Shown one piece after another: positions 26,324-36,320 of a stretch of 64,000 nucleotides of DNA. Source of the DNA: Xanthocytophaga flava. Its GTDB lineage: Bacteria; Bacteroidota; Bacteroidia; Cytophagales; 172606-1. Location: NCBI GenBank assembly GCA_030068525.1, contig JASJOS010000011.1, forward strand, positions 248,001-312,000, in the 5' to 3' direction. Below the pieces are notes generated by a model. The model ran no database searches. It worked only from the letters and a program-made list of their open reading frames with translations, and was not told the origin of the DNA. Both the position numbers and the translations under genes were made by a program. Positions within the stretch are counted from its first letter, which is position 1. Each line of letters begins with the position of its first letter.

Positions 26324-29300
26324 ATGGCTTGGGAAATTTTATCTGAAAATATCAGAATTAAAGCAGAAAAGATAAAAAAGAAACAGGGATCTATTACTGA
26401 GAATCAATTGAATACCTGTATTGTTTCTGAATTTAATCAACTAAAGAATTCCGGAGTTGTCGATTATTTATTTGAAGGTGTTGATGAAAGGACACTTCAG
26501 AACTGGGTATCTAATATCCAGACAAGGCTTAAATCTGTCATAATAACAACAATAGGTTCAGACAATACTATTGGGGACTCAACAGAATATGACCGATGGA
26601 TAGAAGAGCGATCTCCTTCACTGGTATGGAACTATTTCGACCGTTATGTTCAATATCTGCGAAGAATAGGAAGACCATCTGAAGTTATTCAGAGTACTGT
26701 AAGAAGTACCAGAGAAATTATTGAGAGATTAGGAGATCCAGCTAAAGAAATAGATCAACTACAGAAAGGTCTTGTATTAGGCTCTGTACAGTCAGGTAAG
26801 ACAGCTAACTTTAATGGAGTCATTAACCGGGCTATTGATGCTGGTTATGATATCATTATTGTTTTTTCCGGACTCATGGAAGACTTGCGATCTCAGACAC
26901 AAAAAAGAATAAATAATGATGTAATAGGGCTTGGGGAAATAGGAGGGCAAATAAACCAGGCAGTTGGAGTGGGAAATATTCAGCAATTTGGAAGAAATGG
27001 AGTCTATCAGATTACCTCTATAACATCAACCACTGCAGACTTTCGTAAGTCACTTGTTGACGTCAATTTTGACTTTTCCAATCAAAGGATTTTGGTTTGT
27101 AAAAAAAATGTTAGTGTACTTACAAATCTTATTTACTGGCTTAGATCCTCTATGCCTCAGGCTGATACCAGACTTTCCAGATCAGTACTGATTATCGATG
27201 ATGAAGCGGATAATGCTTCACTGAACAATCTGGGTTACAAAGGGGCTGAATATGCAAGTAAAGTAAATGGAAATATTCGAGCTTTGCTAAATCTGTTTAA
27301 ACGGCGATCTTATCTTGGATATACAGCAACCCCATTTGCCAATATCCTTCAGGATCAGCATGGGGAAGTCGATAGTGAAAGTGCCTGGAAAATTAAATTT
27401 CGCTATAATGGTGTAACTCGTGATTTGGATCTTAGTTTGTCTCCTGGTCTTTTTCCTGACAGGTTTATTTACAAACTCTCCACTCCATCTTCTTACCTGG
27501 GCCCAAGAAGGTTTTTTTCAAATGGTATGGAACAAGAAGGAGATAAAAAAATACCATTAATAGAAACCATTCCAGAGCCTGAGAAAGATGAAGACTTTCC
27601 TGTTGGGGATACTGGTCTTTCTTTAAAAAGATCTCTGATTGATGCTATTGATTGCTTTATACTTTCTATTGCACTTCGGGATTCCCGTAAATCCATACTC
27701 GAGTCTTTACCCGGATATACCAACCATCATACGATGCTTGTACATATCTCAAGACTGATAGTTGAGCAGAATGAGATAGCGAATAAAATAAAACGTTATG
27801 TTGAAATTGTTGAGAAAAGGATTAATGATGATAGTATTAATGATCCCCATGGAATTTATGAAAGATTGAGACTACAGTGGAACAGATACTTTGCCTATAA
27901 AGTCGCAAATATCCGGTCATATCTGCCCGGAGATTATAATACTGATGGACTGGAGCCCAAGACCTGGGATGATATTTCTGAACTTTTGCCTAACGCTGTC
28001 GGCAATATTTCTGTAAAAGCTGTAAACTCGCAAAAAGGTGATAAATTGGATTATTCCGGCCCAGTGAATAAAAAATATATTGCGGTTGGAGGAAACAGGC
28101 TTTCCAGAGGCTTTACTTTGGAAGGACTTACCATAAATTATTTTCTTCGTGATACTGATTATTATGATACTCTGCTTCAAATGGGGCGTTGGTTTGGTTA
28201 TAGACCAGGTTATATTGATGCATGTCGTCTCTTTATTGATTTTCCAACAGAGAGAAAATATAATTTTATTACGGCAGCTTTATGTGAACTAGAGGGGCAG
28301 ATTGAGAGTATGGAGCTTCAAAGAAAGACTCCTAAAGAGTTTGAGCTCAGAATCAGAAAAGATCCGGAGACTCTGCAAATTACACGTAATGTCATTCTGA
28401 AAAATGCTAAGGAAGTATATTTCTCATATCAGGATAATGTACAACAATCCACCCTGTTTGAAATAAAAAAGAATACTTTGGAAAGTGCCTGGAGTGGTTT
28501 CAAGGCTTTAACTGATAAGCTTGATTTTGTGAAATCAGATGAAGATCCTGGTTTCTATATTCTTGAAGGCGATAAAAATCTTCTTTACAACTTTCTGGAT
28601 TTGCCAAGATCATATAGAACTGGACCCGGATCTTTTGATATTAATAGTATAAAAGAGTATGTTGATCTTTGTGTAAGCAGAGGAAAGCTCACTAAATGGA
28701 CAATTGCAATAAAACATACAGGATCAGGACAATGGTTAAAAGAAGGCCTTAAAGAGGGTAAATATCCGGTACGGATGACAGTTCGTAGTGCACCAAAGAA
28801 AAAAGAGGAACTTAAGTATTATGAAATGTTGCTGAACGAACAATTATTTATTGCTTCTGGTAAATCAATGAACATTATGACTTCAGGTAGCGATGAAGCA
28901 GTAGGATTGTCAAAGGTGAACAAAGGACGTGCAATTGGTGAATTCAGAAATTTTAAAAAAGAGAAGTTTATTAAAGAGAATGAAGGGGCAACAGAAGAAG
29001 AAGCTATAGCAAAAACGAAGGATACTACTTTGCCAGGCTGGATCTTCAGAAAAAACCGTGCTGAAAGCGAAGGTTTATTATTGATCTACCTGATAGATAT
29101 GAAAGGTATATTCAATGATGATGTTTTAGACATTGTTGCAAAGGAGAAACAACTTAATACTGAGATACCGCTAATCGGATATGCATTGAGTTTTCCTCCA
29201 ATCAATGATGATCCCGGAGGCGTTTATCTGGCTAATGAAACTGTAACATCCACAGCCGAAATTGATCTTGAGTATGGAGATACAGAAGTACCGGAAGATT

Positions 29301-29329
29301 TGAACACGGAAATAAATGACATTGTTTAG
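26324..29329 (+). CDS. Z1 domain protein, superfamily-II-like ATPase
   Basis: 1001 residues. Walker A is GSVQSGKT (153-160), Walker B is VLIIDDEAD (288-296), motif III-like YTATPFAN is at 333-340, and a late SRGFTLEGLTINYFLR precedes QMGRWFGYR (likely arginine fingers). The region around 430-720 is the Z1 domain, found in restriction-associated helicase-like ATPases. The N-terminal 140 residues are helical. It probably translocates or remodels DNA for the nuclease encoded next: its stop codon (29327-29329) directly abuts that ATG. The family assignment is strong, the mechanism is inferred. Confidence 0.92.
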   Translation: MAWEILSENIRIKAEKIKKKQGSITENQLNTCIVSEFNQLKNSGVVDYLFEGVDERTLQNWVSNIQTRLKSVIITTIGSDNTIGDSTEYDRWIEERSPSLVWNYFDRYVQYLRRIGRPSEVIQSTVRSTREIIERLGDPAKEIDQLQKGLVLGSVQSGKTANFNGVINRAIDAGYDIIIVFSGLMEDLRSQTQKRINNDVIGLGEIGGQINQAVGVGNIQQFGRNGVYQITSITSTTADFRKSLVDVNFDFSNQRILVCKKNVSVLTNLIYWLRSSMPQADTRLSRSVLIIDDEADNASLNNLGYKGAEYASKVNGNIRALLNLFKRRSYLGYTATPFANILQDQHGEVDSESAWKIKFRYNGVTRDLDLSLSPGLFPDRFIYKLSTPSSYLGPRRFFSNGMEQEGDKKIPLIETIPEPEKDEDFPVGDTGLSLKRSLIDAIDCFILSIALRDSRKSILESLPGYTNHHTMLVHISRLIVEQNEIANKIKRYVEIVEKRINDDSINDPHGIYERLRLQWNRYFAYKVANIRSYLPGDYNTDGLEPKTWDDISELLPNAVGNISVKAVNSQKGDKLDYSGPVNKKYIAVGGNRLSRGFTLEGLTINYFLRDTDYYDTLLQMGRWFGYRPGYIDACRLFIDFPTERKYNFITAALCELEGQIESMELQRKTPKEFELRIRKDPETLQITRNVILKNAKEVYFSYQDNVQQSTLFEIKKNTLESAWSGFKALTDKLDFVKSDEDPGFYILEGDKNLLYNFLDLPRSYRTGPGSFDINSIKEYVDLCVSRGKLTKWTIAIKHTGSGQWLKEGLKEGKYPVRMTVRSAPKKKEELKYYEMLLNEQLFIASGKSMNIMTSGSDEAVGLSKVNKGRAIGEFRNFKKEKFIKENEGATEEEAIAKTKDTTLPGWIFRKNRAESEGLLLIYLIDMKGIFNDDVLDIVAKEKQLNTEIPLIGYALSFPPINDDPGGVYLANETVTSTAEIDLEYGDTEVPEDLNTEINDIV

Positions 29330-30289
29330 ATGAAGCTGTACTGGAATATATTACTGGCAGATGATTCTCAATTACCCAGGACGCTTTTTTTCGAAGATCT
29401 GCCTGATGACAGATTCAGATATGGGCTGAATGAGAAAAAACAATACTGCCTGTTCTTTCATTTTCCTTCTGATAAACATAATCATCTTATTGCTACACTG
29501 GCAATGGCTAATATTATATTGGAAGAAAAGAGAATGGAAGGGAAGGATACTCTGGTTCTGACTTTGTTAAATGAAGATTTTAAAGACCTGTTCACTGATC
29601 TTATCCTGAGTATTGTCAGAGAAGTAAAAGATACAGAAAGTGAAATAACAAAATCAGGGTTTATTCTGCTGTGTCGTAAATGGTTTGAATTCTTTGATCC
29701 ATTAAAAGGCCAGCTTACAGAAAGCGATCTGCAGGCAATTTATGCAGAATTGTCTTTTTTGAGATACCTGTTATCTGAGTCAGATTGCTCATATAATGAT
29801 ATATTGTTGTCATGGAAAGGACCTTTTGGGAATAAACATGATTTTGAGCTGGATACTGTTCACTTTGAAATAAAGAGTATACAGGATTACAAAGATATAG
29901 TTCAGATCTCCAGTGAACACCAACTTGATTTTATGGCAGATCAAAGTCTTTATCTTGTGGTCTGTCGGTTTTCAGATGATCATAAGGAAAAAAGAACTGT
30001 TAGTAATTTAAGCCAGGAAATAGTGGATCAGCTCCGATCTGTAACTGGTACAGATTTAAGTCTGTACTGGACTGCCCTACGCAAGTCTGGGTTAAATTTT
30101 TCCAATATTCATCAGTATGATCACTATCTCTTTAAATTATCCGAAGTTGAATATTATAATTGCAGTTCTGAAGATTTTCCTTCATTAAGAAGGTCATTTT
30201 TGCCTGACAGCCTACGTAATATAAAATATGATCTGGCATTAAGTGGAATAAGTCACTACAGAACAGAAGACATCTCTCTTTTAATATGA
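29330..30289 (+). CDS. PD-(D/E)XK motif protein (DUF4420-type restriction nuclease)
   Basis: 319 residues. The nuclease core is visible: helix Glu140 (AIYAELSFLRYLL), Asp171 in NKHDFELD and Glu180-x-Lys182 in HFEIKSIQDY. This matches the PD-(D/E)XK proteins that accompany Z1 and MORC-like genes, and it is the likely DNA-cleaving subunit of the island. It starts with no gap after the Z1 stop and overlaps the AIPR gene by four bases (ATGA), so translation is coupled across three genes. Confidence 0.85.
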   Translation: MKLYWNILLADDSQLPRTLFFEDLPDDRFRYGLNEKKQYCLFFHFPSDKHNHLIATLAMANIILEEKRMEGKDTLVLTLLNEDFKDLFTDLILSIVREVKDTESEITKSGFILLCRKWFEFFDPLKGQLTESDLQAIYAELSFLRYLLSESDCSYNDILLSWKGPFGNKHDFELDTVHFEIKSIQDYKDIVQISSEHQLDFMADQSLYLVVCRFSDDHKEKRTVSNLSQEIVDQLRSVTGTDLSLYWTALRKSGLNFSNIHQYDHYLFKLSEVEYYNCSSEDFPSLRRSFLPDSLRNIKYDLALSGISHYRTEDISLLI

Positions 30290-32658
30290 CATTAAACGAG
30301 CTTACCTCATTCTTTGATACACTCATAAAGAACATTACCTCTGAGGACAATAACATCAATCGTACAGCTCTGCTGGACTATGTTCTTCCTGCACTCAATC
30401 TCGCCAGATTAACAGAGTCTGAACAAATAGATTATAGTTATTATCGCCTTGATAAAGAGAATGTTGAGATTGATGGATATTTGGTTAATGAGTCAGGTGA
30501 ACGGTTACAACTCTTCCTTTCAAATCTGATTTTGCCTGATAGTCCGGATATACAGATATCCAGAAAAGATTATTATGAATCACTCTTTAGCAAAGTAAAA
30601 AACTTTGTTACAAAATCCGTAAAGAAAAGTCTGACAGAGGTACAGACAGGAGATCCTGCATCTGTTCTGATCAACTATCTGGCAGGAGAGGAATTTAAAA
30701 CAAATATTGATGTTATTGAAGTTTTTCTCGTTGCCAACAATATTTCTATTGAGAAAAGAGGCCAGATGTCTCCCAGAACCTTTACATTCACTGATGATGA
30801 GCTTAAGGTTACTTTTCCTGCAAAGTCAGTTCAGAAATCAAAGGTTATACTAATTAAATACCAGTTAATAGATCTGAACAGGATTTATAATTTTGAGGTT
30901 GCGGAAGGAAATGCAGAACCTATTATTATTACTTTTGACCCTCCTTTAACAGCTATAAGGGCAGTTGGTGATACAAGCTTGTTTGAATCCTATCTGGCAG
31001 TTATACCAGCCAGATTACTGGTTGATTTTTATCATACATATAGCTCCCGTCTGCTTGAAAGAAACGTTCGTTCATTTCTTCAGTTCAAAGGTGTAAATAA
31101 GCAACTAAAAGAGACAATAAGTGAGGAACCTGAAAAATTTATAGCTTATAACAATGGTTTGACCATTACAGCTACAGCTTCTGAAATCCGGCAATCTGAC
31201 GGTATTTCTTTGATACAGACATTAACTGATTTCCAGATTGTAAATGGTGGTCAGACCACAGCCTCCATTTACTTTTCAAATAAAGAAGGTCTTGATATAT
31301 CAAAAGTCAATGTGACTGCCAAAATTAATGTTGTTTCTTCTGAAAGCAGAGAAGACTTGGATGATCTGATTTCAAACATATCCAAATACTCAAACTCTCA
31401 GACCCGTGTGTCTGTTGTTGATCTTAATTCACGTAGTCCCTATCTGATTAAAATTAAAAGGCTGTCTGATAGTATTACAGACCCTTCCGGAGTCAAGTGG
31501 TTCTTTGAAAGAATCCGTGGTGAATTCAATACTCTTCTGAGGATCAACCCTAAACAGAAAAGCCAGATTGAAAAGGCGTATCCGAAACAAAAGCGTTTAA
31601 GTACAGAACAACTTGCCAAGTATTATGTTGCATGGGGAACCAAGCCTTATCTTGTCAGAAAAGGAGGAGAAAAGGTCTTTAAAGACTTTATGGAATTTGT
31701 TAAGAAGGGACCTGATGAAAAAACGCTGGAAGCAGACCAACTGGGTAGGTCATTTTATGAAGATATGATTGCGAAGGCAATTTTATTTAAAGAGTTTGAG
31801 AATTTGTACGGAAGTGGAAACAAATCTATTGGTCAGATCAGATCAACAGTGGTCCCTTATACACTTTCAATACTTTACAGATTAACACTTGTTAAAAAGA
31901 TAAATTACTTCAATTTAGGAGCTATCTGGGTAGCTCAGTCTTTGCCGGAAGATCTGAAGAAATTCGCATATGAGCTCCTGCAACGAGTTCATGAACTTTG
32001 CAAAAAATATAGTAAAAGTGATGATGTTGGAGAATATGCCAAGAAAGAAGATTTGTGGAATGATATTTTGCAAAGTGAAGAATATCGTTTGCTTGAAATG
32101 AGCGAACAGACAATCACGATTTTGAATAAGTACAGGCTTTCAGAATCGGATTTTAAGAAACGTTACACTTATACAAATTTGTTTGACTTTTCTTTAATCA
32201 ATGATACTTGCCGAATTCATTCCAATGGTACAGCTTTCTATAAAGCTTTACTTTCTCATTTTTTTAATGAGTTTACTACAAATGAAAAGCGAAAGCTGGA
32301 AGAACTAATCCAGAAAGTTCAGATAAGACATAACTTCTCTGAAGATGTAATTGAATTTGAAAAACAAATAGTTGGTCAGCTACAAAAGCAAGACCCTGAC
32401 TGGTTTTTATCTCAGAATACCGAAGCCGCAAACCTGACAGAGGCAATAACCTATATTTCTAATATTTACAATAAAAATTTAACAAGGATAAAGGAGGCTT
32501 TTGAGGCGGAAACAAAGAAAGCGATCAATAAAGGTGCTGCTGAAGCCAAAGCCAATGGGTTTAAACATATTGGCAAAAATTTAACAGAAAACAAAGAACC
32601 ATTAATGGCGGATATTTATAAGGTAGAAGAAGTATTAAGAATGAATAGACAAAAATAA
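30286..32658 (+). CDS. AIPR family (abortive infection phage resistance) protein
   Basis: 790 residues. The AIPR core is at about 230-470, with YSSRLLERNVRSFLQFKG, FIAYNNGLTITATASEI, DFQIVNGGQTTASIYF and SNSQTRVSVVDL. AIPR proteins occur in abortive phage-resistance loci and beside restriction genes. The N-terminal 120 residues are an accessory region that could hold a nuclease-like fold, but no metal motif is clear. The C-terminus is helical and Lys-rich. Last gene of the operon, overlapping DUF4420 by 4 bp. Whether it acts as an effector is not known. Confidence 0.9.
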   Translation: MTLNELTSFFDTLIKNITSEDNNINRTALLDYVLPALNLARLTESEQIDYSYYRLDKENVEIDGYLVNESGERLQLFLSNLILPDSPDIQISRKDYYESLFSKVKNFVTKSVKKSLTEVQTGDPASVLINYLAGEEFKTNIDVIEVFLVANNISIEKRGQMSPRTFTFTDDELKVTFPAKSVQKSKVILIKYQLIDLNRIYNFEVAEGNAEPIIITFDPPLTAIRAVGDTSLFESYLAVIPARLLVDFYHTYSSRLLERNVRSFLQFKGVNKQLKETISEEPEKFIAYNNGLTITATASEIRQSDGISLIQTLTDFQIVNGGQTTASIYFSNKEGLDISKVNVTAKINVVSSESREDLDDLISNISKYSNSQTRVSVVDLNSRSPYLIKIKRLSDSITDPSGVKWFFERIRGEFNTLLRINPKQKSQIEKAYPKQKRLSTEQLAKYYVAWGTKPYLVRKGGEKVFKDFMEFVKKGPDEKTLEADQLGRSFYEDMIAKAILFKEFENLYGSGNKSIGQIRSTVVPYTLSILYRLTLVKKINYFNLGAIWVAQSLPEDLKKFAYELLQRVHELCKKYSKSDDVGEYAKKEDLWNDILQSEEYRLLEMSEQTITILNKYRLSESDFKKRYTYTNLFDFSLINDTCRIHSNGTAFYKALLSHFFNEFTTNEKRKLEELIQKVQIRHNFSEDVIEFEKQIVGQLQKQDPDWFLSQNTEAANLTEAITYISNIYNKNLTRIKEAFEAETKKAINKGAAEAKANGFKHIGKNLTENKEPLMADIYKVEEVLRMNRQK

Positions 32659-32839
32659 TTAGTTTCCTACTTGATAATCTATAGCTGCATTTCTTTGGAT
32701 AATAGAATATCCTCAATTTGTAGCACTTATGAAAGTGTAAAGATAAGGAGAATGGAAAAGGCACCATAATCGTTATTGTATGTACTATCAATCAGTGAAA
32801 ACCAGTTTAGAATTGATTTAATTATTGGTTTGTAGTATC

Positions 32840-33409
32840 TTAATCTAAACTATTAATAAGTATATATCGATTCTTAGTAGTGGCAAAATGGCCAATGTCT
32901 ATAGCTTGAGAAGATTGCAAGTTCAGGATCCAAAAAGCGGTTTCTGTAGAATCTTTCGGATTGTGTACTGCTAAAAGCTGAATAGAGTCAGTGCATCTTG
33001 AGATATTGCTTTTTTCGTCGATTGAGCATAATTTAATCAAAGTGCCTTCTCGAACCAGGTTATTAAGTAATATCTCCTCTTTATTTAGTCGAAGTAACCA
33101 TACTAAAGAATTCTTTTCAGTTATTTTAGGAAAAGTGCTAACATCTAAAGAACGAATTATGTCACCTTCTTTTTTCTCTCTTAATAAGTGATGGCCAATC
33201 AAACTATCTAAAGACTTGCTCTTTTCATCCATAGTTACTGTTGGATTACTTAAAGTTAAATCGTTTTTTTCCAATTGATGCAATGCTTGAAGTTTCTTAT
33301 TGGCCTTCCAGCATAATTCAATGGGGGGAATCTTTGGAGTATAATAGCATTTTAAGCATATAGATACGACCACAATAAATTCCCATATAATATATAACGT
33401 CTTTTTCAT
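32840..33409 (-). CDS. SAF-domain-like, signal-anchored protein
   Basis: 189 residues with an N-terminal membrane anchor (about 4-21). Residues 34-93 read like a SAF/CpaB pattern: a lead strand, LEKNDLTLSNPTV, then DSLIGHHLLREKKEGDIIRSLDV. SAF domains bind polymers or sugars and occur in pilus protein CpaB and antifreeze-like enzymes. The rest is beta-rich (VWLLRLNKEEILLNNLV, then LIKLCSIDE). Its start overlaps the stop of the 4-TM gene upstream by four bases. Final gene of a three-gene operon. The SAF assignment is by eye. Confidence 0.5.
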   Translation of the reverse strand: MKKTLYIIWEFIVVVSICLKCYYTPKIPPIELCWKANKKLQALHQLEKNDLTLSNPTVTMDEKSKSLDSLIGHHLLREKKEGDIIRSLDVSTFPKITEKNSLVWLLRLNKEEILLNNLVREGTLIKLCSIDEKSNISRCTDSIQLLAVHNPKDSTETAFWILNLQSSQAIDIGHFATTKNRYILINSLD

Positions 33410-34671
33410 TTAAACCCGAACCATTTTTTTAGTCTCACTTTGAAAGAAGGAACATTTTCTTCAAGAGCTGGTTTTGCTACTGGAGCTGAATAAATAAAGG
33501 AAGGTCGCTCTTCAAGAAAACTCCTCCATATTTCACGCTCGGTATGCGAACTGTCTGGTGTTGATATATGCAATAAATCTAGCAGTTTAAATCTATTTAG
33601 GTCAATAGCACTACGAACTACTTCTGTAAACCTGCGATAGCTTTGAATAGCAATTTTATACGAAATAGAGACAATAATAGGGCCTAGTAAGATTACTAAG
33701 ACAAAAGGCCAAGTAGAAATAGCCCACCAACTTATAGGTATCCAGATCGCTGTTGTTATAGCAAATACTGAAGTAATGGCAATACTAAAGTCCAATTGAA
33801 TTTTAGCCTCTTCTAGCATTGGATAAAAGTCTGTATCTCCACGAATTATCTTGAGAAGATGCATCCAAAATCGTTCAATATCCATTCCATAACGCACTAA
33901 CCCGTAATCACGATGTGCTTCGGCGAAATTAGACATAGTTGTTGGTCCAATACGACCAATATCATTTGGAAAACGTTGGCGTATATTAGATTGTAGGCGA
34001 TCGTAGGTGTATTCATAATAGGATAATGATTCTTGGAATAATTGAACAAAGTCAATATGTATCTGGTCTAGTTTACTTCCATCTGCTGGTTTATTTTCTA
34101 ATTCTGCTTTTAACAATTCATATACATTTTTGATATCATCGATAGGGATGAGCCCGAAAGAAGAATTCATCGCTTTCAATGAGTTATAATCCTGAGCCAG
34201 TTTAGTGCTAATACTTCCAGAAGGTTTTGATGCACCTTTTTCTCTTGCAGATGACAACTCGTTTTCCAGAACTTCATGAAGTTCCCGATAAGAATTTAGC
34301 TTATTTGCTATTGATTTCCGTTCTTCAGTTAATTCTCTAAATTGTTTTGAGTACTCATTACTTAATAGAAGCCTTACAGAATTAGGCAGGTAGCTACCTT
34401 CCCAAAATTGGCGAAGCCAAGGATTAATATTCCAAATAATAAGACTCCCAACAAAAAGAATAGTCAAAGTTTTAACCCAATAAAGTGAATTTTCCTGTTT
34501 AGGGGGTAAGATTATAGAAGACCAATGAGCATAAATATTGGGATATATATATAATACAAGTCCCCAATTTATAAAGAACAATAAGATAAAAGGTACCAAT
34601 CCGCCCAGCAAAAACCCCTTGCTTAAAAGCCCCTGTAATTTATCAAGAAGTGATCCGATATTTGAAAACAT
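33406..34671 (-). CDS. Four-helix membrane protein with cytosolic coiled-coil domain
   Basis: 421 residues. Two membrane helices are near the N-terminus (about 20-42 and 64-82), then a 190-residue soluble domain with coiled coil (FRELTEERKSIANKLNSYRE), then two more helices (about 283-335) and a C-terminal tail. The topology resembles a channel or sensor unit. No family was recognised. It is translated 11 bp after the Cys-rich gene and overlaps the SAF-like gene by 4 bp, so the three products probably form one complex. The operon converges with the end of the defence island. Confidence 0.6.
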   Translation of the reverse strand: MFSNIGSLLDKLQGLLSKGFLLGGLVPFILLFFINWGLVLYIYPNIYAHWSSIILPPKQENSLYWVKTLTILFVGSLIIWNINPWLRQFWEGSYLPNSVRLLLSNEYSKQFRELTEERKSIANKLNSYRELHEVLENELSSAREKGASKPSGSISTKLAQDYNSLKAMNSSFGLIPIDDIKNVYELLKAELENKPADGSKLDQIHIDFVQLFQESLSYYEYTYDRLQSNIRQRFPNDIGRIGPTTMSNFAEAHRDYGLVRYGMDIERFWMHLLKIIRGDTDFYPMLEEAKIQLDFSIAITSVFAITTAIWIPISWWAISTWPFVLVILLGPIIVSISYKIAIQSYRRFTEVVRSAIDLNRFKLLDLLHISTPDSSHTEREIWRSFLEERPSFIYSAPVAKPALEENVPSFKVRLKKWFGFK

Positions 34672-34682
34672 ACAGGCTTGAT

Positions 34683-35204
34683 TTAATGACTAGTTGTACA
34701 TTTGTAAAGCTTACGGCAAGTCCTGCACTTTTGACCATCCAAAGCTAAATCGCCTTCGACAAGATGCCGGCCTGGCCCGGTACATACACAAATCACGTTG
34801 GTTCCTGAAATTAGTGTTTTATAAATCTCATCCCTTGTTATAATGAAGGATAGGCTTTTCCCCTCACTTTCTGTTGAAGTTACGGTTGCATAGTCGAACC
34901 TTCCTCGATCCATTATTTTTTCGGTACTTGTTCTTTGTCTAAAATCTACTAAAAGATCTTGAATATTACGATTTGTTATATTTAACTTATTAATATCCAA
35001 TAATGGGATTCCAAGGTTTATGTCAAGCTGATTACAGAAATCCAATCCTGCACTATATCCTCTGAAAACAACTTTACTAGTGTATAGAAGTTTCTGTTGT
35101 TCAAGGACAATCATAATAGCAAAACTTTGTGATTCATGCATTATTTGGATTACAGATAAAATCGTGTCATTTCCGTTAAAGTATGGTACTATAAAGATTT
35201 CCAT
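34683..35204 (-). CDS. Hypothetical protein with C-terminal Cys cluster
   Basis: 173 residues, soluble, first gene of the three-gene membrane operon. The C-terminal 35 residues hold CVC, a GPGRHLVEGDLALDGQKC segment, CRTCRKLYKC and HSTT-like ends: a CxC...CxxC...C arrangement suitable for zinc or iron-sulfur binding. The N-terminal part has alternating strands (IFIVPYFNGNDTILSVI, FAIMIVLEQQKLLYTSKVV). I know no family for it. Confidence 0.55.
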   Translation of the reverse strand: MEIFIVPYFNGNDTILSVIQIMHESQSFAIMIVLEQQKLLYTSKVVFRGYSAGLDFCNQLDINLGIPLLDINKLNITNRNIQDLLVDFRQRTSTEKIMDRGRFDYATVTSTESEGKSLSFIITRDEIYKTLISGTNVICVCTGPGRHLVEGDLALDGQKCRTCRKLYKCTTSH

Positions 35205-35408
35205 GCTTAATGATATTTGATGTAAATAACAATTCAGTTTTAATTACTTGATTTAATAAAGTCAATTATATTGCTTAATATGCTTGAAGAGGATAGTTTA
35301 CAACTAAAAGTATTTAGTTGACATTTATTATAGAGGTTGAATAGGATTCAAAATGCGTTGATCTCCTGTATGCTGCCGTGTTAACAAAAGCTGGCTAGCA
35401 GTTGAAGA

Positions 35409-36320
35409 TTAAAAGAATTGAAGGAATGTTGTTCCAAACTTTACTGTAATCATTCCTCCATATTCTACCTTGTTAAAGTCATCTGTCCCTATAGTTCTTA
35501 TACTCAGGAAAGGAGATATGCCAATTTTTACATTCGGATTATCTTTAACTAAAGGATAGAAAAATACCCAGCTTTCAATTCTTAGCCTATTCACATTGCC
35601 AAAAGGATTGTTAGTACCCTTTTTACCTGTAAAATCGTAATAAATTGTTGGGGAATAACTAAAGCTGTTCTTTCCAGGGTAGATTTGTAAGGAAAATGCA
35701 GGTGAAAATATTGGCTTTACGCTTGGTGCATCAATTATTATGTTTGTAGTTGAAATCACACCATTACTATTTGGAGGATTTACAACTCCAACCTCATTTG
35801 CTGCCTTCCAATCGTATGAATACCTGAGTCTAAATTGTGGAGAAAACTGCTTAGCTGCACTTTCGCCTTTTGTAAAGAAACCTATGTACTTTAATTCAAA
35901 ACCATAGGAAGTATTTGTGTTTTTAAGTTCATTTGCTTTTGTGCCTGTTGGATAATATTTAAACTGGCTTGAGCCATATTCGAATTGTCCACTTATTGAA
36001 TGTCTTCTGATACTGCCAGTTTCAGAAGTGTTATCCTTGGTGTATTGAATTGTAAGTATTCCACGCCAAGTAGATGAAAATCTGTCTAATTGTAAAACAT
36101 TATCAGATTTCGTTGTCAATGGCATTCTTACAGTAGGCCTAATGACAAATAGCTTTCCTTTCTTTGCATTTTCCCAGTTGAATTCAGGTCCAGCTTCTAT
36201 TTGCCCATCTTTTATGGAAGTTGCTGCATTCATGAAGGGCATAACTTCAAATTTAATGTCTTGTGAAAATCCAATAGTCGGCAGAAACAATATAATGCTA
36301 TAAAGTAATTTCTGTTTCAT
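35409..36320 (-). CDS. Outer-membrane beta-barrel-like protein (module 1)
   Basis: A 303-residue protein with a signal peptide (MKQKLLYSIILFLPTIGFSQ) and amphipathic strands to the end (YGGMITVKFGTTFLQFF, terminal Phe). No named family was recognised. Its start overlaps the stop of a 104-residue small gene by 23 bp. The same order (small beta protein, then barrel) recurs at 46923-45617, so the pair appears to be a functional module. Strand-rich segments include RPTVRMPLTTKSDN and FSLQIYPGKNSFSYSPTIYY. Confidence 0.6.
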   Translation of the reverse strand: MKQKLLYSIILFLPTIGFSQDIKFEVMPFMNAATSIKDGQIEAGPEFNWENAKKGKLFVIRPTVRMPLTTKSDNVLQLDRFSSTWRGILTIQYTKDNTSETGSIRRHSISGQFEYGSSQFKYYPTGTKANELKNTNTSYGFELKYIGFFTKGESAAKQFSPQFRLRYSYDWKAANEVGVVNPPNSNGVISTTNIIIDAPSVKPIFSPAFSLQIYPGKNSFSYSPTIYYDFTGKKGTNNPFGNVNRLRIESWVFFYPLVKDNPNVKIGISPFLSIRTIGTDDFNKVEYGGMITVKFGTTFLQFF

